Origin: Bacteroidales bacterium
GTDB taxonomy: Bacteria > Bacteroidota > Bacteroidia > Bacteroidales > UBA932
Reading direction: 5' to 3'
Assembly (NCBI GenBank): GCA_017938925.1
Contig: JAGBAO010000004.1
Span: 1-64,000, forward strand
Length of the DNA: 64,000 bases
Shown piece after piece: positions 25,547 through 33,703 of the stretch. The notes beneath the pieces are model-generated. The model saw only the letters and a list, made by a program, of their open reading frames with translations, was not told the DNA's origin and did no database searches. A program made the position numbers and the translations under genes. The stretch's first letter is position 1; each line of letters starts with the position of its first letter.

Positions 25547-27188
25547 CAGCATCCGTCAGGACGGAACCGCTGAGCATTCGGGCAAGTTCAAGGACTCTCT
25601 GATCGTCAGAGAGTCTTTTTATTGTGGATACCGCCTTGGATTCAGCAGGATCCATATCCTTGGATACAAGATAATGAGCGGATCCTTTGGCTGCAACCTG
25701 AGGGAGATGGGTGATGGCGAATACCTGCATATATGATCCCATTGAGCATATCATGGTTCCCATCTTATCTGCCACGCTTCCTGAAACGCCTGTGTCGATC
25801 TCATCAAAAATCATGGTCGGCATCTTGGTGAACCTTGCCCTCATAGCCTTGAGAGCCAGCATGATGCGAGACATCTCACCACCGGAAGCACACTTGGCCA
25901 CATCGACAGCATTGCGGCCGGTAGATGAGAAGCGGAACTGAATCATGTCAGCTCCATTTACAGACAACGGAGCTGGAAGGATTTCAACTTCAAACACTGC
26001 ATAGGGAAGTTCCAGGCCACGGATGGATTCCTGTATGCTGTCTGCAAACCTCACAGCAGCCTCCTTTCTTGAGACAGTCAATCTGGCGGCAACTTCATCA
26101 AGTTCAACTGCCAGAGACTTAAGGCTGCCTGATATCTCATCACGTCTTTCTTCCAGTCTGGTGGAGTCGAACAAGGCCTCAGACAACTGATCACGCAGGG
26201 CAATAAGTTCTGCCTCACTGGTGCATCCATGCTTCTGGAAAAGACCATATATCATCGACATCCTGCCTTCAACCTCGTCAAGGCGTGCTTCCGACATGTC
26301 GACTTTTGAATTCAACATGGAAACTTCAGAAAGGACATCGTCAAGTTCGCGGCGACAGGACTCTATTCGCTCTGACAACTCTGAGGCAGAAGGCACAAAA
26401 CGTCCGACCTTTGACAGATGACGTACGGCCTCCTTCAAGGAATAGTCCAACGAAATCCTGTCATCCGTGAAAGACGAATCGAACAGCGCCTCTACCGCAG
26501 ACAGACCTGTCTTTATCTCCTCTGCATTGGCAAGCTGCTTCTGTTCCTCCTCCAGTTCAGCGAGTTCTCCATCCTTTAAGGAAGCGGCATCCAGCTGTCT
26601 GAACTGTGCTTCATTATAATCCTTCTCTCTCGCAAGACGGGCAATCCTGTCTTCAAGTGAGAGCAGTTCAGACTTAAGAGCCACCTGCCTGCGCCAGAGA
26701 TCCGCACATTGCTCACAAAGCTGCGAGTTTCCGGCAAAATGGTCAAGCGTATCCATCTGGAACTGCTTGTCGGAAAGGAGAAGAGTCTGATGTTGTGAAT
26801 GCACGTCGACAAGACGCGAAGCTATGTCCTGAAGCACCTGGACAGGCACTGGACTGTCATTGATGAAGGCCCTGGAACGACCTGAACGGTTGACCACCCT
26901 TCTGATGACAAGATGTCCGTCCTCCCACTCGACTTCGTTCTCTTCCAGAAGCTCTCTGAGATTACAGTCCTCCGCTCCCATTTCAAACTCAGCCTCGACC
27001 ACACAGTTGTCTGCTCCCTCTGCAACCATCGAGGCGTCTGCCTTGGCTCCTGTCACAAGTGACAAGGCTCCCAGCAGAATAGACTTTCCGGCTCCAGTCT
27101 GACCGGTAATAATGATCAGACCCTCCGGAAAATCTATTTCCAGAGAGTCTATCAATATATAATTCCTGACTTGAAGCCGACTCAGCAT
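25512..27188 (-). CDS. recN: DNA repair protein RecN
   Basis: This SMC-like ATPase works in double-strand break repair. The 558-residue product has Walker A GQTGAGKS (29-36), a coiled-coil middle (about 160-380), the ABC signature CASGGEMSRIMLALK, and Walker B MIFDEIDTGVSGSVADKMG. It follows rpoZ by 12 bases and overlaps the convergent LysM gene tail to tail. Confidence 0.96.
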   Translation of the reverse strand: MLSRLQVRNYILIDSLEIDFPEGLIIITGQTGAGKSILLGALSLVTGAKADASMVAEGADNCVVEAEFEMGAEDCNLRELLEENEVEWEDGHLVIRRVVNRSGRSRAFINDSPVPVQVLQDIASRLVDVHSQHQTLLLSDKQFQMDTLDHFAGNSQLCEQCADLWRRQVALKSELLSLEDRIARLAREKDYNEAQFRQLDAASLKDGELAELEEEQKQLANAEEIKTGLSAVEALFDSSFTDDRISLDYSLKEAVRHLSKVGRFVPSASELSERIESCRRELDDVLSEVSMLNSKVDMSEARLDEVEGRMSMIYGLFQKHGCTSEAELIALRDQLSEALFDSTRLEERRDEISGSLKSLAVELDEVAARLTVSRKEAAVRFADSIQESIRGLELPYAVFEVEILPAPLSVNGADMIQFRFSSTGRNAVDVAKCASGGEMSRIMLALKAMRARFTKMPTMIFDEIDTGVSGSVADKMGTMICSMGSYMQVFAITHLPQVAAKGSAHYLVSKDMDPAESKAVSTIKRLSDDQRVLELARMLSGSVLTDAAIANAESLLRN

Positions 27189-27200
27189 GGCATTGACGTT

Positions 27201-27518
27201 CTACTCGTCCTGCTTTGCCATTCTGTATGACACCTCGCCATCCTTGAACTCCTCGATTGCGACAAGGCTTGGCTTCGGCTGTCTTTCATAATACTTCGAG
27301 ATCTCGATCTGCTCGCGGTTCTCGAAAACCTCTTCCATCGTGTCACGGTCGTTCTTGAAGTCCTCAAGCTTTCTTGTGAGTTCCTTCTTCTCTGCGATTG
27401 CTATCTGATTCGCTCTCTTAGCCAGAACAACCACTGTCTCATAGATGTTTCCGGTAGGCTCAGCGAGCTCATTGAGGTTTCTTGTCTGTGTGTTTGTCGG
27501 TGTCTTCTTGTTTGCCAT
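27201..27518 (-). CDS. rpoZ: RNA polymerase omega subunit (Rpb6-like)
   Basis: The 105-residue protein has a disordered N-terminus, then ETVVVLAKRANQIAIAEKKELTRKLEDF, matching the omega/Rpb6 core helix that stabilises beta prime. It is placed between bamD and recN as in other Bacteroidota. The acidic C-terminal tail is typical of the lineage. Confidence 0.85.
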   Translation of the reverse strand: MANKKTPTNTQTRNLNELAEPTGNIYETVVVLAKRANQIAIAEKKELTRKLEDFKNDRDTMEEVFENREQIEISKYYERQPKPSLVAIEEFKDGEVSYRMAKQDE

Positions 27519-27609
27519 ATCAATCTTGATTCTTTAAAATATTTTCAACGATTCATGTCGGGAAAGAAACTCCCTCCATTTAATTATACCCCCGGTTTCA
27601 AACAGGGTT

Positions 27610-28500
27610 TCATTTTTTTTCGGCTTTCGTAGCCTGTTTCTGCAATTTCTTCCTTTCTTTTGCAAAATCCTTCTCGGACATTTCCTCATCTTCCATCTCC
27701 ACTGCCTCCCTGCCCAAGGCCTTCTGGGCTTTTCGATAGATCACATCCAGTTCCTTCTTGTATTTTGAATCAGGAATCTCACCCACGAAGTTAAGGTAGT
27801 CATCCACAAACGTCAGATATCTTTCCTTCTGCTTGGACGGAACACTGAGATGGGCATATTTGTATGAAGACATCGCTATATAATAAAGGATATCTTCCCT
27901 ATATATGTTATCCGCGTCATCCTTCAGGACATTTCTGAATGCAACCCGTGATGCAAGGTAGTCCTCCATCTTGTAATAGAGCTTTGCCGCTTCGTATGCC
28001 TTCTTGTCCAGTCTTTCATTAAGCTCCTCCAGCATATCACGGCATTCCTGCATGTGCTCGTTGTCTGGAAATTCGAGAATATATTCAGAGATCGCACTGA
28101 TGGTCTTGTAGGTCGGAGCCTGATCCAGTTCCCAACGCAGAGTCGAACGGTAGAGACAGTCCAGACGGAGATATCTGGCATCTGAAGTGAACGGGCTGCG
28201 AGGATAACTTTCTATGAACTGGGCGAAATTGGTTTCAGCCGTATAGTAGTCCTTATATTTATAATTGCTCAAACCCCAGTAATACCTTACTGTGTCATCT
28301 CTTTCAGTTCCGTTGGTCAGCACGCTCAACGATTCGAAGAGCGAAGCCGCCTTGGAATACTTGCCGTCATTATAATACTGGAATGCACCCTCATATTTCG
28401 CATCTGCATCATTGCTGTTCAGCAGAATCTCATACTGAGACTTGCACGAACAGAAAGCCATGATTGCGACGAGAGCAAGGATAAGGTTTCTGGACTTCAT
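27610..28500 (-). CDS. bamD: outer-membrane assembly lipoprotein BamD
   Basis: The 296-residue lipoprotein has the lipobox MAFCSC (Cys17 or 19) and TPR repeats (AFQYYNDGKYSKAASLFESL, YYWGLSNYKYKDYYTAETNFAQFIESYPRSPFTSDARYL), the BamD pattern of YxxAx and YPxSxF motifs. A highly charged Lys/Glu tail ends the protein. It partners BamA (16870) in outer-membrane protein insertion. The gene is seven bases after trxB. Confidence 0.93.
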   Translation of the reverse strand: MKSRNLILALVAIMAFCSCKSQYEILLNSNDADAKYEGAFQYYNDGKYSKAASLFESLSVLTNGTERDDTVRYYWGLSNYKYKDYYTAETNFAQFIESYPRSPFTSDARYLRLDCLYRSTLRWELDQAPTYKTISAISEYILEFPDNEHMQECRDMLEELNERLDKKAYEAAKLYYKMEDYLASRVAFRNVLKDDADNIYREDILYYIAMSSYKYAHLSVPSKQKERYLTFVDDYLNFVGEIPDSKYKKELDVIYRKAQKALGREAVEMEDEEMSEKDFAKERKKLQKQATKAEKK

Positions 28501-28506
28501 CTTATT

Positions 28507-29430
28507 TTACTGCATTTTAAGAAATCTTTCAGCATCAAGAGCGGCACGACATCCGGAAGCAGCTGCCGTGATAGCCTGTCTGTAGTGCGGATCCTGAACA
28601 TCACCCGCTGCAAAGACACCCTCGACATTGGTCTTGGACGTCTTTCCGTCCGTGATGATATAGCCTTCACCGTCCACAGCCACCCATTCTCTGAACAAGT
28701 CGGAATTCGGATGGTGACCGATGGCCAGGAAAAATCCGTCCACCGCTATATCAAAAACCTCGCCATCCTTTCTGACAAGCCTTGCGCCAGTCACACCGTA
28801 CTCGTCACCGAGAATCTCCTGCGTGTTGCAGTTCCAGAGAACCTCGATATTCTCTGTGTTCTTCACCCTGTCCTGCATAGCCTCGGACGCCCTGAGGACA
28901 TCCCTGCGAACGATCATATAGACCTTCTTGCAAAGTCCGGCCAGGTATGTAGCCTCCTCACATGCCGTGTCACCTCCGCCGACCACGGCAACTGTCTTCT
29001 TCCTGTAGAAGAAACCGTCACATGTCGCGCAGGCAGACACGCCGAGTCCCTTGTACCTGTCTTCCGACGGAAGGCCGAGGTACTTCGCTGTCGCTCCAGT
29101 GGCGATGATCAGAGTCTTTGCCTCGATCTCGTGCTCGCCATTGATGACAATTCTGAACGGTCTCTGAGAAAGGTCCGCAGAAGTCACGGCTCCCTGACGC
29201 ATATCGGTTCCGAGGCGTATTGCCTGAGCCTTCATCGAGTCCACAAGCTGCTGTCCTGAGATTCCATTCTCGAATCCCGGATAGTTTTCAATGTCTGTAG
29301 TAGTGGTCAACTGACCTCCCGGCTGCACACCTTCGTAAAGCACCGGAGCGATGTTGGCTCTCGACGCATATATGGCCGCAGTGTAGCCTGCAGGGCCTCC
29401 GCCAACGATAAGGCAATCTATCTTTTCCAT
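28507..29430 (-). CDS. trxB: thioredoxin reductase
   Basis: This NADPH-dependent flavoenzyme keeps thioredoxin reduced. The 307-residue product has FAD motif IVGGGPAGYTAAIYASRA, redox-active CATC (134-137), NADPH motif VAVVGGGDTACEEA and FAD-closing VFAAGDVQDPHYRQ. The start MEKIDCLIVGGG at 29430 is the only one placing the dinucleotide motif correctly. It is probably cotranscribed with bamD. Confidence 0.97.
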   Translation of the reverse strand: MEKIDCLIVGGGPAGYTAAIYASRANIAPVLYEGVQPGGQLTTTTDIENYPGFENGISGQQLVDSMKAQAIRLGTDMRQGAVTSADLSQRPFRIVINGEHEIEAKTLIIATGATAKYLGLPSEDRYKGLGVSACATCDGFFYRKKTVAVVGGGDTACEEATYLAGLCKKVYMIVRRDVLRASEAMQDRVKNTENIEVLWNCNTQEILGDEYGVTGARLVRKDGEVFDIAVDGFFLAIGHHPNSDLFREWVAVDGEGYIITDGKTSKTNVEGVFAAGDVQDPHYRQAITAAASGCRAALDAERFLKMQ

Positions 29431-29515
29431 AAAATATAACTCTTTCCGTCGGAAAACCGACATCCCGTAAAACTTGCAAATATAAGTATTCCTCTGCAAT
29501 TTCCTAACCGCAAGG

Positions 29516-30358
29516 TCAGACTTTCATCAGATATGGTTTCGCTTTTCTGTATATCCATCCAAGAAGGCAATCCGGCAGGATTACGATGAACGGCAGGAAG
29601 ATCTTGTTCAGAAGTCCAGGCATCGTGCCCCGCCTGCGCCGGAACGTCGCTTTCAAGGCTCTGTCGACTGCCTTTTCCGGACTTATCATCACAGCCAGCC
29701 CGCGAGCCAGCTTCCTGAGACTGTCCTTGAGCGGTACCAGAGGAGTGTCCACAGCTCCGAAATATGCATTGGTCACGCTCACTCCGGTCTTGCGGCATTC
29801 GATTCTGAGTTCTCTGGAATAATTTCTGACAAAACGCTTGGTCGTTCCATACATTCCGATTCCCGGCCATATCATCCAGGCTGCAAGGGAAGATATATTG
29901 AGTATATATCCATTTCCCCTTTCCTTCATTGCTCCGACATACTTGCGGCAAAGCATCAGCGGAGTATTCATATGCACCATCATGATGAGTCTGAGCATAC
30001 GTTCCGAGGTTTCCGCTATGCCCTGGCAGTACATGACTCCGGCGTTATTGACCAGAACCTCCACCTGGCAGCCGGCCTCCTCAGTCCTGGCATAGATACT
30101 GTCCGCCGCATCCGGTAATGAAAGGTCCTGCTGAACTGCCAGGACTCTGAACTCTCCCTTCTCCTCGTCCTGGAATGCATCTGAGGCTGCAACCTCTTCC
30201 ATCACGAGAGTTTCGGTCTCATGCAGTCCCTTCTCATTGATGTCGACAATCACGAGGCTATATCCCATCAGAGCAAGACGCCTGGCATATATCCTTCCCA
30301 TGCCTGAGGCAGCCCCCGTCACCAGAGCATATGTCTTGAATTTATTGATTCTCTTCAT
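29516..30358 (-). CDS. short-chain dehydrogenase/reductase (SDR family)
   Basis: The 280-residue oxidoreductase has the cofactor motif TGAASGMGR (classical TGxxxGxG), VLVNNAGVM, ILNISSLAAW (catalytic Ser) and YGTTKRF (Tyr-x-x-x-Lys). The C-terminus has two hydrophobic helices (IFLPFIVILPDCLLGWIYRKA), suggesting membrane association as in DltE-like or acyl-ketoreductase SDRs. Substrate unknown. The start is ATG 30358; a TTG nine bases upstream is less likely. Confidence 0.88.
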   Translation of the reverse strand: MKRINKFKTYALVTGAASGMGRIYARRLALMGYSLVIVDINEKGLHETETLVMEEVAASDAFQDEEKGEFRVLAVQQDLSLPDAADSIYARTEEAGCQVEVLVNNAGVMYCQGIAETSERMLRLIMMVHMNTPLMLCRKYVGAMKERGNGYILNISSLAAWMIWPGIGMYGTTKRFVRNYSRELRIECRKTGVSVTNAYFGAVDTPLVPLKDSLRKLARGLAVMISPEKAVDRALKATFRRRRGTMPGLLNKIFLPFIVILPDCLLGWIYRKAKPYLMKV

Positions 30359-30390
30359 TGTGTGCAATCCTTTTCCATTTCGTAAACGAC

Positions 30391-30400
30391 TGCAAAATTA
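30391..30400 (-). promoter_or_regulatory. -7 element of the SDR gene
   Basis: TAATTTTGCA on the minus strand, 33 bases upstream of the ATG, fits TAnnTTTG. The -33 region (TTTCCCG) is a weak match. Confidence 0.5.
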
Positions 30401-30495
30401 CCAAAATTACGGGAAAGTACGCCATATTCCAGGGGAAATAATTTTTCCATGAAGAGGGCGTGCCACTACGTGTAATTTAGAAATTTTCAAAATTA

Positions 30496-30529
30496 TTTTG
30501 GAAATACGTACGGAATACATATCTTTGCG
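30496..30529 (+). promoter_or_regulatory. fur promoter
   Basis: TTTTGG at 30496-30501 and TATCTTTG at 30520-30527 are at the expected spacing. The predicted leader before the ATG at 30546 is only about 12 bases. Confidence 0.75.
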
Positions 30530-30545
30530 GCAAACAGAACGACAC

Positions 30546-30995
30546 ATGAACACACATAGATGCCCGAATATCGAGGAGTTCAAGAACATCCTCAAGAAAC
30601 ACTCGCTCAAGGCCACCCCACAGAGACTGGCTGTTCATGAAGCCATGATGTCGCTCGGACATGCTTCTGCAGATATGGTCACTGAAATCATCATTGAGAA
30701 AGGCACCACAAAGGTGACTGTTGCATCAGTATATAACATCCTCACTCACATGGCGATGCTTGGTGTGTACGACTACAGGCTCAGTGCCAACAACAAGATG
30801 TATTTCGATGTGAATACCTTCAAGCACATACATTTCTATGACCAGGAGAATCACGTGTTCAAGGATGTGATCGACGAGGAACTGATCGAGCTGATCGAAG
30901 CGCACCTCGGGCGTAAGAAGTTCAGAGGATACAAGATCGAGGGCATCGACATTCAGCTTGTCGGACGCCCTACGAAAAAGAAATATATGGCTTAG
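30546..30995 (+). CDS. fur: Fur/PerR-family metalloregulator
   Basis: The 149-residue protein has the family winged helix (LKKHSLKATPQRLAVHEAMMSLGHASADMV...TKVTVASVYNILTHMAMLGV) and a dimerisation domain with KHIHFYDQENHVF. The regulatory-site histidines can be seen, but neither CxxC pair that binds structural zinc in typical Fur/PerR is present; the whole protein has only one Cys, near the N-terminus. It probably controls iron or peroxide genes; which metal it senses is open. The start is ATG 30546, just downstream of a strong promoter. It is convergent with cstA one base away. Confidence 0.87.
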   Translation: MNTHRCPNIEEFKNILKKHSLKATPQRLAVHEAMMSLGHASADMVTEIIIEKGTTKVTVASVYNILTHMAMLGVYDYRLSANNKMYFDVNTFKHIHFYDQENHVFKDVIDEELIELIEAHLGRKKFRGYKIEGIDIQLVGRPTKKKYMA

Positions 30996-30996
30996 A

Positions 30997-32460
30997 CTAC
31001 GCGGCCCTGCGTCTTCCCTTGACGATGCAGAACACAAGAAGGGCAAGAGCTACGGCAATACCGGCCACATATCCGACAACAGGCTCCAGATGGAGGCCTC
31101 CATTCTTGTGAGGCGCCATGATGAAGTAGCTGATGCAGACGAAAGTAAGGAAAGTTGCAGGAAGAGAACACATCCAGTGCGACTTTCCTTTTCTTATGAA
31201 ATATGCCGCAGCTGTCCAGAGCACGATGGCGGCCAATGTCTGGTTTCCTATTCCCACATATTTCCAGATGGTCGAGAAGTCCATCTTGCAGCAGACAAAC
31301 GCAAGAACGAAGATCGGAAGGCTGACCATCAGACGTTTGAGAATCGGCTTCTGATCCAGTTTAATGAAATCGGATATGGTCAGTCTGAGGCTTCTGAACG
31401 CGGTGTCTCCTGAAGTTATCGGACACACCACCACTCCGATTATGGCAATTACAGCACCCACCTTGCCCAGCCAGCTCCTGCAGATGATGTCAACGGCTAT
31501 CGCAGGAGTGACCTTGGTCAGCACACCGTCTATCATGATTCCGTTTGTCGCCGCATCGTTCAGCCCCTCAGGTCCCCCGAAATATGTCATGGCCGCAGTG
31601 GCCCAGATCATCGCCACGATTCCCTCGGCTATCATGGAGCCGTAGAACACCGGACGGGCATACTTTTCATTCTTAAGACAGCGGGCCATCAGCGGAGACT
31701 GCGTCGAGTGGAAGCCGGAAATGGCTCCGCAGGAAACCACGACGAAGAGCATAGGGATCAGAATGTTGTTCTGAGGATCCGCATGCCAGTTCTTAAGGGT
31801 GGCCGGAGTCAGTTCCATCATCTCGTGAGCCCCGTTCAGTTCTCCTACGACAAGCATTATACCCACTCCGACCGCCATGAAAAGCAGGGCGGCTCCCATC
31901 AGAGGATATATGTTTCCTATGATCTTGTCAACAGGAAGGAGGGTGGCAAGGATGTAATATGCGAAGACTATATATAGCCATACTTCCTTGTTCATACCGC
32001 TGAGGGAGGCCAGAAGATCGGCCGGTCCTGTCACGAATGACACTCCCACTGCAAGGAGCAGGAAGCAGACCACGACGTTCATCACCGTCCTCATCGTCTT
32101 TCCAAGGTTTTCGCCGATGATGTCAGGCATGTTTCTTCCCTCGCTCCTGATGGACATCATGCCGGAGAAGAAGTCGTGGGATGCACCCATGAATATGCAT
32201 CCGATCACGATCCAGAGATAGGCGGCGGGACCGTATGCCGCTCCCATGATGGCTCCGAAGATGGGGCCGAGACCGGCAATGTTCAGGAACTGGATCACGA
32301 AGACCTTCCAGGTTGCCATCGGCTTATAGTCCACTCCGTCTTCAAGGGCATATGCCGGAGTTTTTGATGACGGATCTATACCGAAATGACGTTCTACGAC
32401 CTTTCCGTAGATGAAGTACCCAGCTATGAGAGCAAGGATAGAGACTATGAATGTTATCAT
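30997..32460 (-). CDS. cstA: carbon-starvation protein CstA-family transporter
   Basis: The 487-residue polytopic membrane protein has family marks: FLNIAGLGPIFGAIMGAAYGPAAYLWIVIGCIFMGASHDFFSGMMSIR, ADLLASLSGMN, SGFHSTQSPLMARC and ITSGDTAFRSLRL. CstA/BtsT-type proteins take up pyruvate or peptides. This is the shorter form common in anaerobes. It has its own promoter at 32482. Confidence 0.94.
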   Translation of the reverse strand: MITFIVSILALIAGYFIYGKVVERHFGIDPSSKTPAYALEDGVDYKPMATWKVFVIQFLNIAGLGPIFGAIMGAAYGPAAYLWIVIGCIFMGASHDFFSGMMSIRSEGRNMPDIIGENLGKTMRTVMNVVVCFLLLAVGVSFVTGPADLLASLSGMNKEVWLYIVFAYYILATLLPVDKIIGNIYPLMGAALLFMAVGVGIMLVVGELNGAHEMMELTPATLKNWHADPQNNILIPMLFVVVSCGAISGFHSTQSPLMARCLKNEKYARPVFYGSMIAEGIVAMIWATAAMTYFGGPEGLNDAATNGIMIDGVLTKVTPAIAVDIICRSWLGKVGAVIAIIGVVVCPITSGDTAFRSLRLTISDFIKLDQKPILKRLMVSLPIFVLAFVCCKMDFSTIWKYVGIGNQTLAAIVLWTAAAYFIRKGKSHWMCSLPATFLTFVCISYFIMAPHKNGGLHLEPVVGYVAGIAVALALLVFCIVKGRRRAA

Positions 32461-32481
32461 TACGCGGTTATGTTTAGCAAG

Positions 32482-32510
32482 GCAAATGTACCAAGTTTTC
32501 TATTCAAATG
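32482..32510 (-). promoter_or_regulatory. cstA promoter
   Basis: TACATTTG (minus strand, 32483-32490) is followed by CC, 22 bases before the ATG. About 20 bases upstream is TTGC as a partial -33 element. Confidence 0.6.
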
Positions 32511-32560
32511 CAACGAAAAAGACGAGTTGTGCATCTTTACGCAGCTATAACGAAACAAGA

Positions 32561-33313
32561 ATGACATCGATAAGGAAAATACTTGCAATAATGGCTGCAT
32601 TGTGTCTGATCTCCTGTCAGAAGGACGACACACTGCAATATTTCAACACCACCATGGGCAACTTCTCCGACGGGAAGTTCATAAGCGACCAGGGCAACAC
32701 ATTCAACATAAAGGAACTTGCCTGTCAGAATGTATCGGACACCATAGCAAGGGCGATCATAGTATGCGATGTGCTTTCGAAGACCGGGGAAAAGGAGTAT
32801 GACATCAGGCTTCACGACGTCTCGGGAGTGTTCACAAAAACGCCTGTGGACTCCACTTCCGTAACAGATTCCACCATATTCGTGGAGAACCCTCTGAGCA
32901 TCGGAGAAATGTGGTGTTCAGGCGGATATATAAACATGTTCATCTACATCCCGATGAAGTCAGGGAGCACACAGGCACATCTGATCAACCTTGTGAGGAA
33001 TGATGCATCTGCTGAAGAAGGTGTATATGAATTTGTGCTGAAGCATAATGCCTATGGAGAGGTCATGACCGGCAAAGACACAGACTTCGTTCTTGGAGGG
33101 ACCTACGTAAGCTTCCCTGTTGCCGGAATGTTCAAGGAAGACAAGGCTACGATCAGGATAAGATGGACAGCCCATAAGGAAGTGGAGGGAGCCTGGAGCG
33201 TCGAGACCGAGAGGAACGTACTTGAATACAGCTGGAGAAAAGGAGGTTTCGAGCACAAGACCAGCGATACTGTTCCCCGTCCTTCATTCAGTCAGGGATG
33301 TCACTGGATGTAA
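32561..33313 (+). CDS. NigD-like lipoprotein
   Basis: The 250-residue lipoprotein starts MTSIRKILAIMAALCLISCQKDD (Cys at 19); the open frame upstream to 32411 lacks a signal and is ignored. The C-terminal part (IGEMWCSGGYINMFIYI, AHLINLVRNDAS, GVYEFVLKHNAYGE) matches the NigD-like family of Bacteroidota lipoproteins. Their function is unknown, though NigD was first noted near bacteriocin genes. No bacteriocin-like gene is near. It is divergent from cstA. Confidence 0.8.
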   Translation: MTSIRKILAIMAALCLISCQKDDTLQYFNTTMGNFSDGKFISDQGNTFNIKELACQNVSDTIARAIIVCDVLSKTGEKEYDIRLHDVSGVFTKTPVDSTSVTDSTIFVENPLSIGEMWCSGGYINMFIYIPMKSGSTQAHLINLVRNDASAEEGVYEFVLKHNAYGEVMTGKDTDFVLGGTYVSFPVAGMFKEDKATIRIRWTAHKEVEGAWSVETERNVLEYSWRKGGFEHKTSDTVPRPSFSQGCHWM

Positions 33314-33361
33314 TTCCGAAAGAGCCGGAAAGCAAAAATACAGAGAAATCGGTGATCGGGT

Positions 33362-33394
33362 GTTGCAGATTCAAAAAATATCCGTATATTTGCA
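33362..33394 (+). promoter_or_regulatory. tRNA-His promoter
   Basis: TTG at 33363 and TATATTTGCAG from 33385 are at the correct spacing. The predicted start is about 12 bases before the tRNA. Confidence 0.75.
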
Positions 33395-33411
33395 GTCCCA
33401 AAAACCAACAT

Positions 33412-33486
33412 GGTGCCCATAGTTCAGTTGGTTAGAGCGTCAGATTGTGGTTCTGAATGTCGTGGGTTCGAATCCCACTGGGCACC
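33412..33486 (+). tRNA. tRNA-His (GTG)
   Basis: The cloverleaf is complete. The acceptor is GTGCCCA/TGGGCAC with an extra G at -1 facing C73, the histidine identity pair. The D arm is GTTCAGTTGGTTAGAGC, the anticodon stem TCAGA/TCTGA with loop TTGTGGT (anticodon GTG), and the T arm GTGGG-TTCGAAT-CCCAC. CCA is not encoded (CCC follows). Confidence 0.97.
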
Positions 33487-33645
33487 CCGGAAGAGAAAGT
33501 CAGCATGGCTTTCTCTTTTTTTTTGTCCAGTGGGTTCGAGACCCACAGGGTTCGTAATCGACGAAGTCGCTTGCGCAAGCAAGAATCCCACTGGGCACCC
33601 CGGAAGAGAAAGTCAGCATGGCTTTCTCTTTTTTTGTCCAGTGGG
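33471..33645 (+). repeat. direct repeat of the tRNA-His 3' end plus terminator
   Basis: Copy 1 (33471-33534) covers the last 16 bases of tRNA-His, the terminator hairpin and GTCCAGTGGG. Copy 2 (33584-33645) is the same apart from a T run two bases shorter. The 49 bases between contain TTCGAGACCCAC, like a decayed T arm, and the palindrome GCTTGCGCAAGC. It looks like a tandem duplication at a tRNA 3' end. Copy 2 has no 5' tRNA half and cannot make a tRNA. Confidence 0.85.
33491..33524 (+). terminator. tRNA-His terminator, first copy
   Basis: AGAGAAAG (33492-33499) pairs with CTTTCTCT (33509-33516), followed by nine T. A second copy with seven T lies 113 bases downstream inside the repeat at 33584-33645. 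Confidence 0.88.
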
Positions 33646-33648
33646 GTC

Positions 33649-33680
33649 TTGTTTCGACTGGAAATGTTTCATACATTTGC
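33649..33680 (+). promoter_or_regulatory. promoter of the helicase gene
   Basis: TTG at 33649 and TACATTTGC at 33672-33680 are correctly spaced, placing the start about 20 bases before the ATG at 33704. It lies just past the second tRNA-His terminator copy. Confidence 0.65.
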
Positions 33681-33703
33681 GGGGACTTGAAATTTGGAAG
33701 GAC

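Noticed and set aside
33535..33603. Second tRNA gene
   Set aside because: Only the 3' end is repeated; there is no D arm, anticodon arm or 5' acceptor strand.
33410..33703. Long upstream extension of the helicase frame
   Set aside because: It reads through tRNA-His and its repeated tail; the helicase start is ATG 33704 after its promoter.
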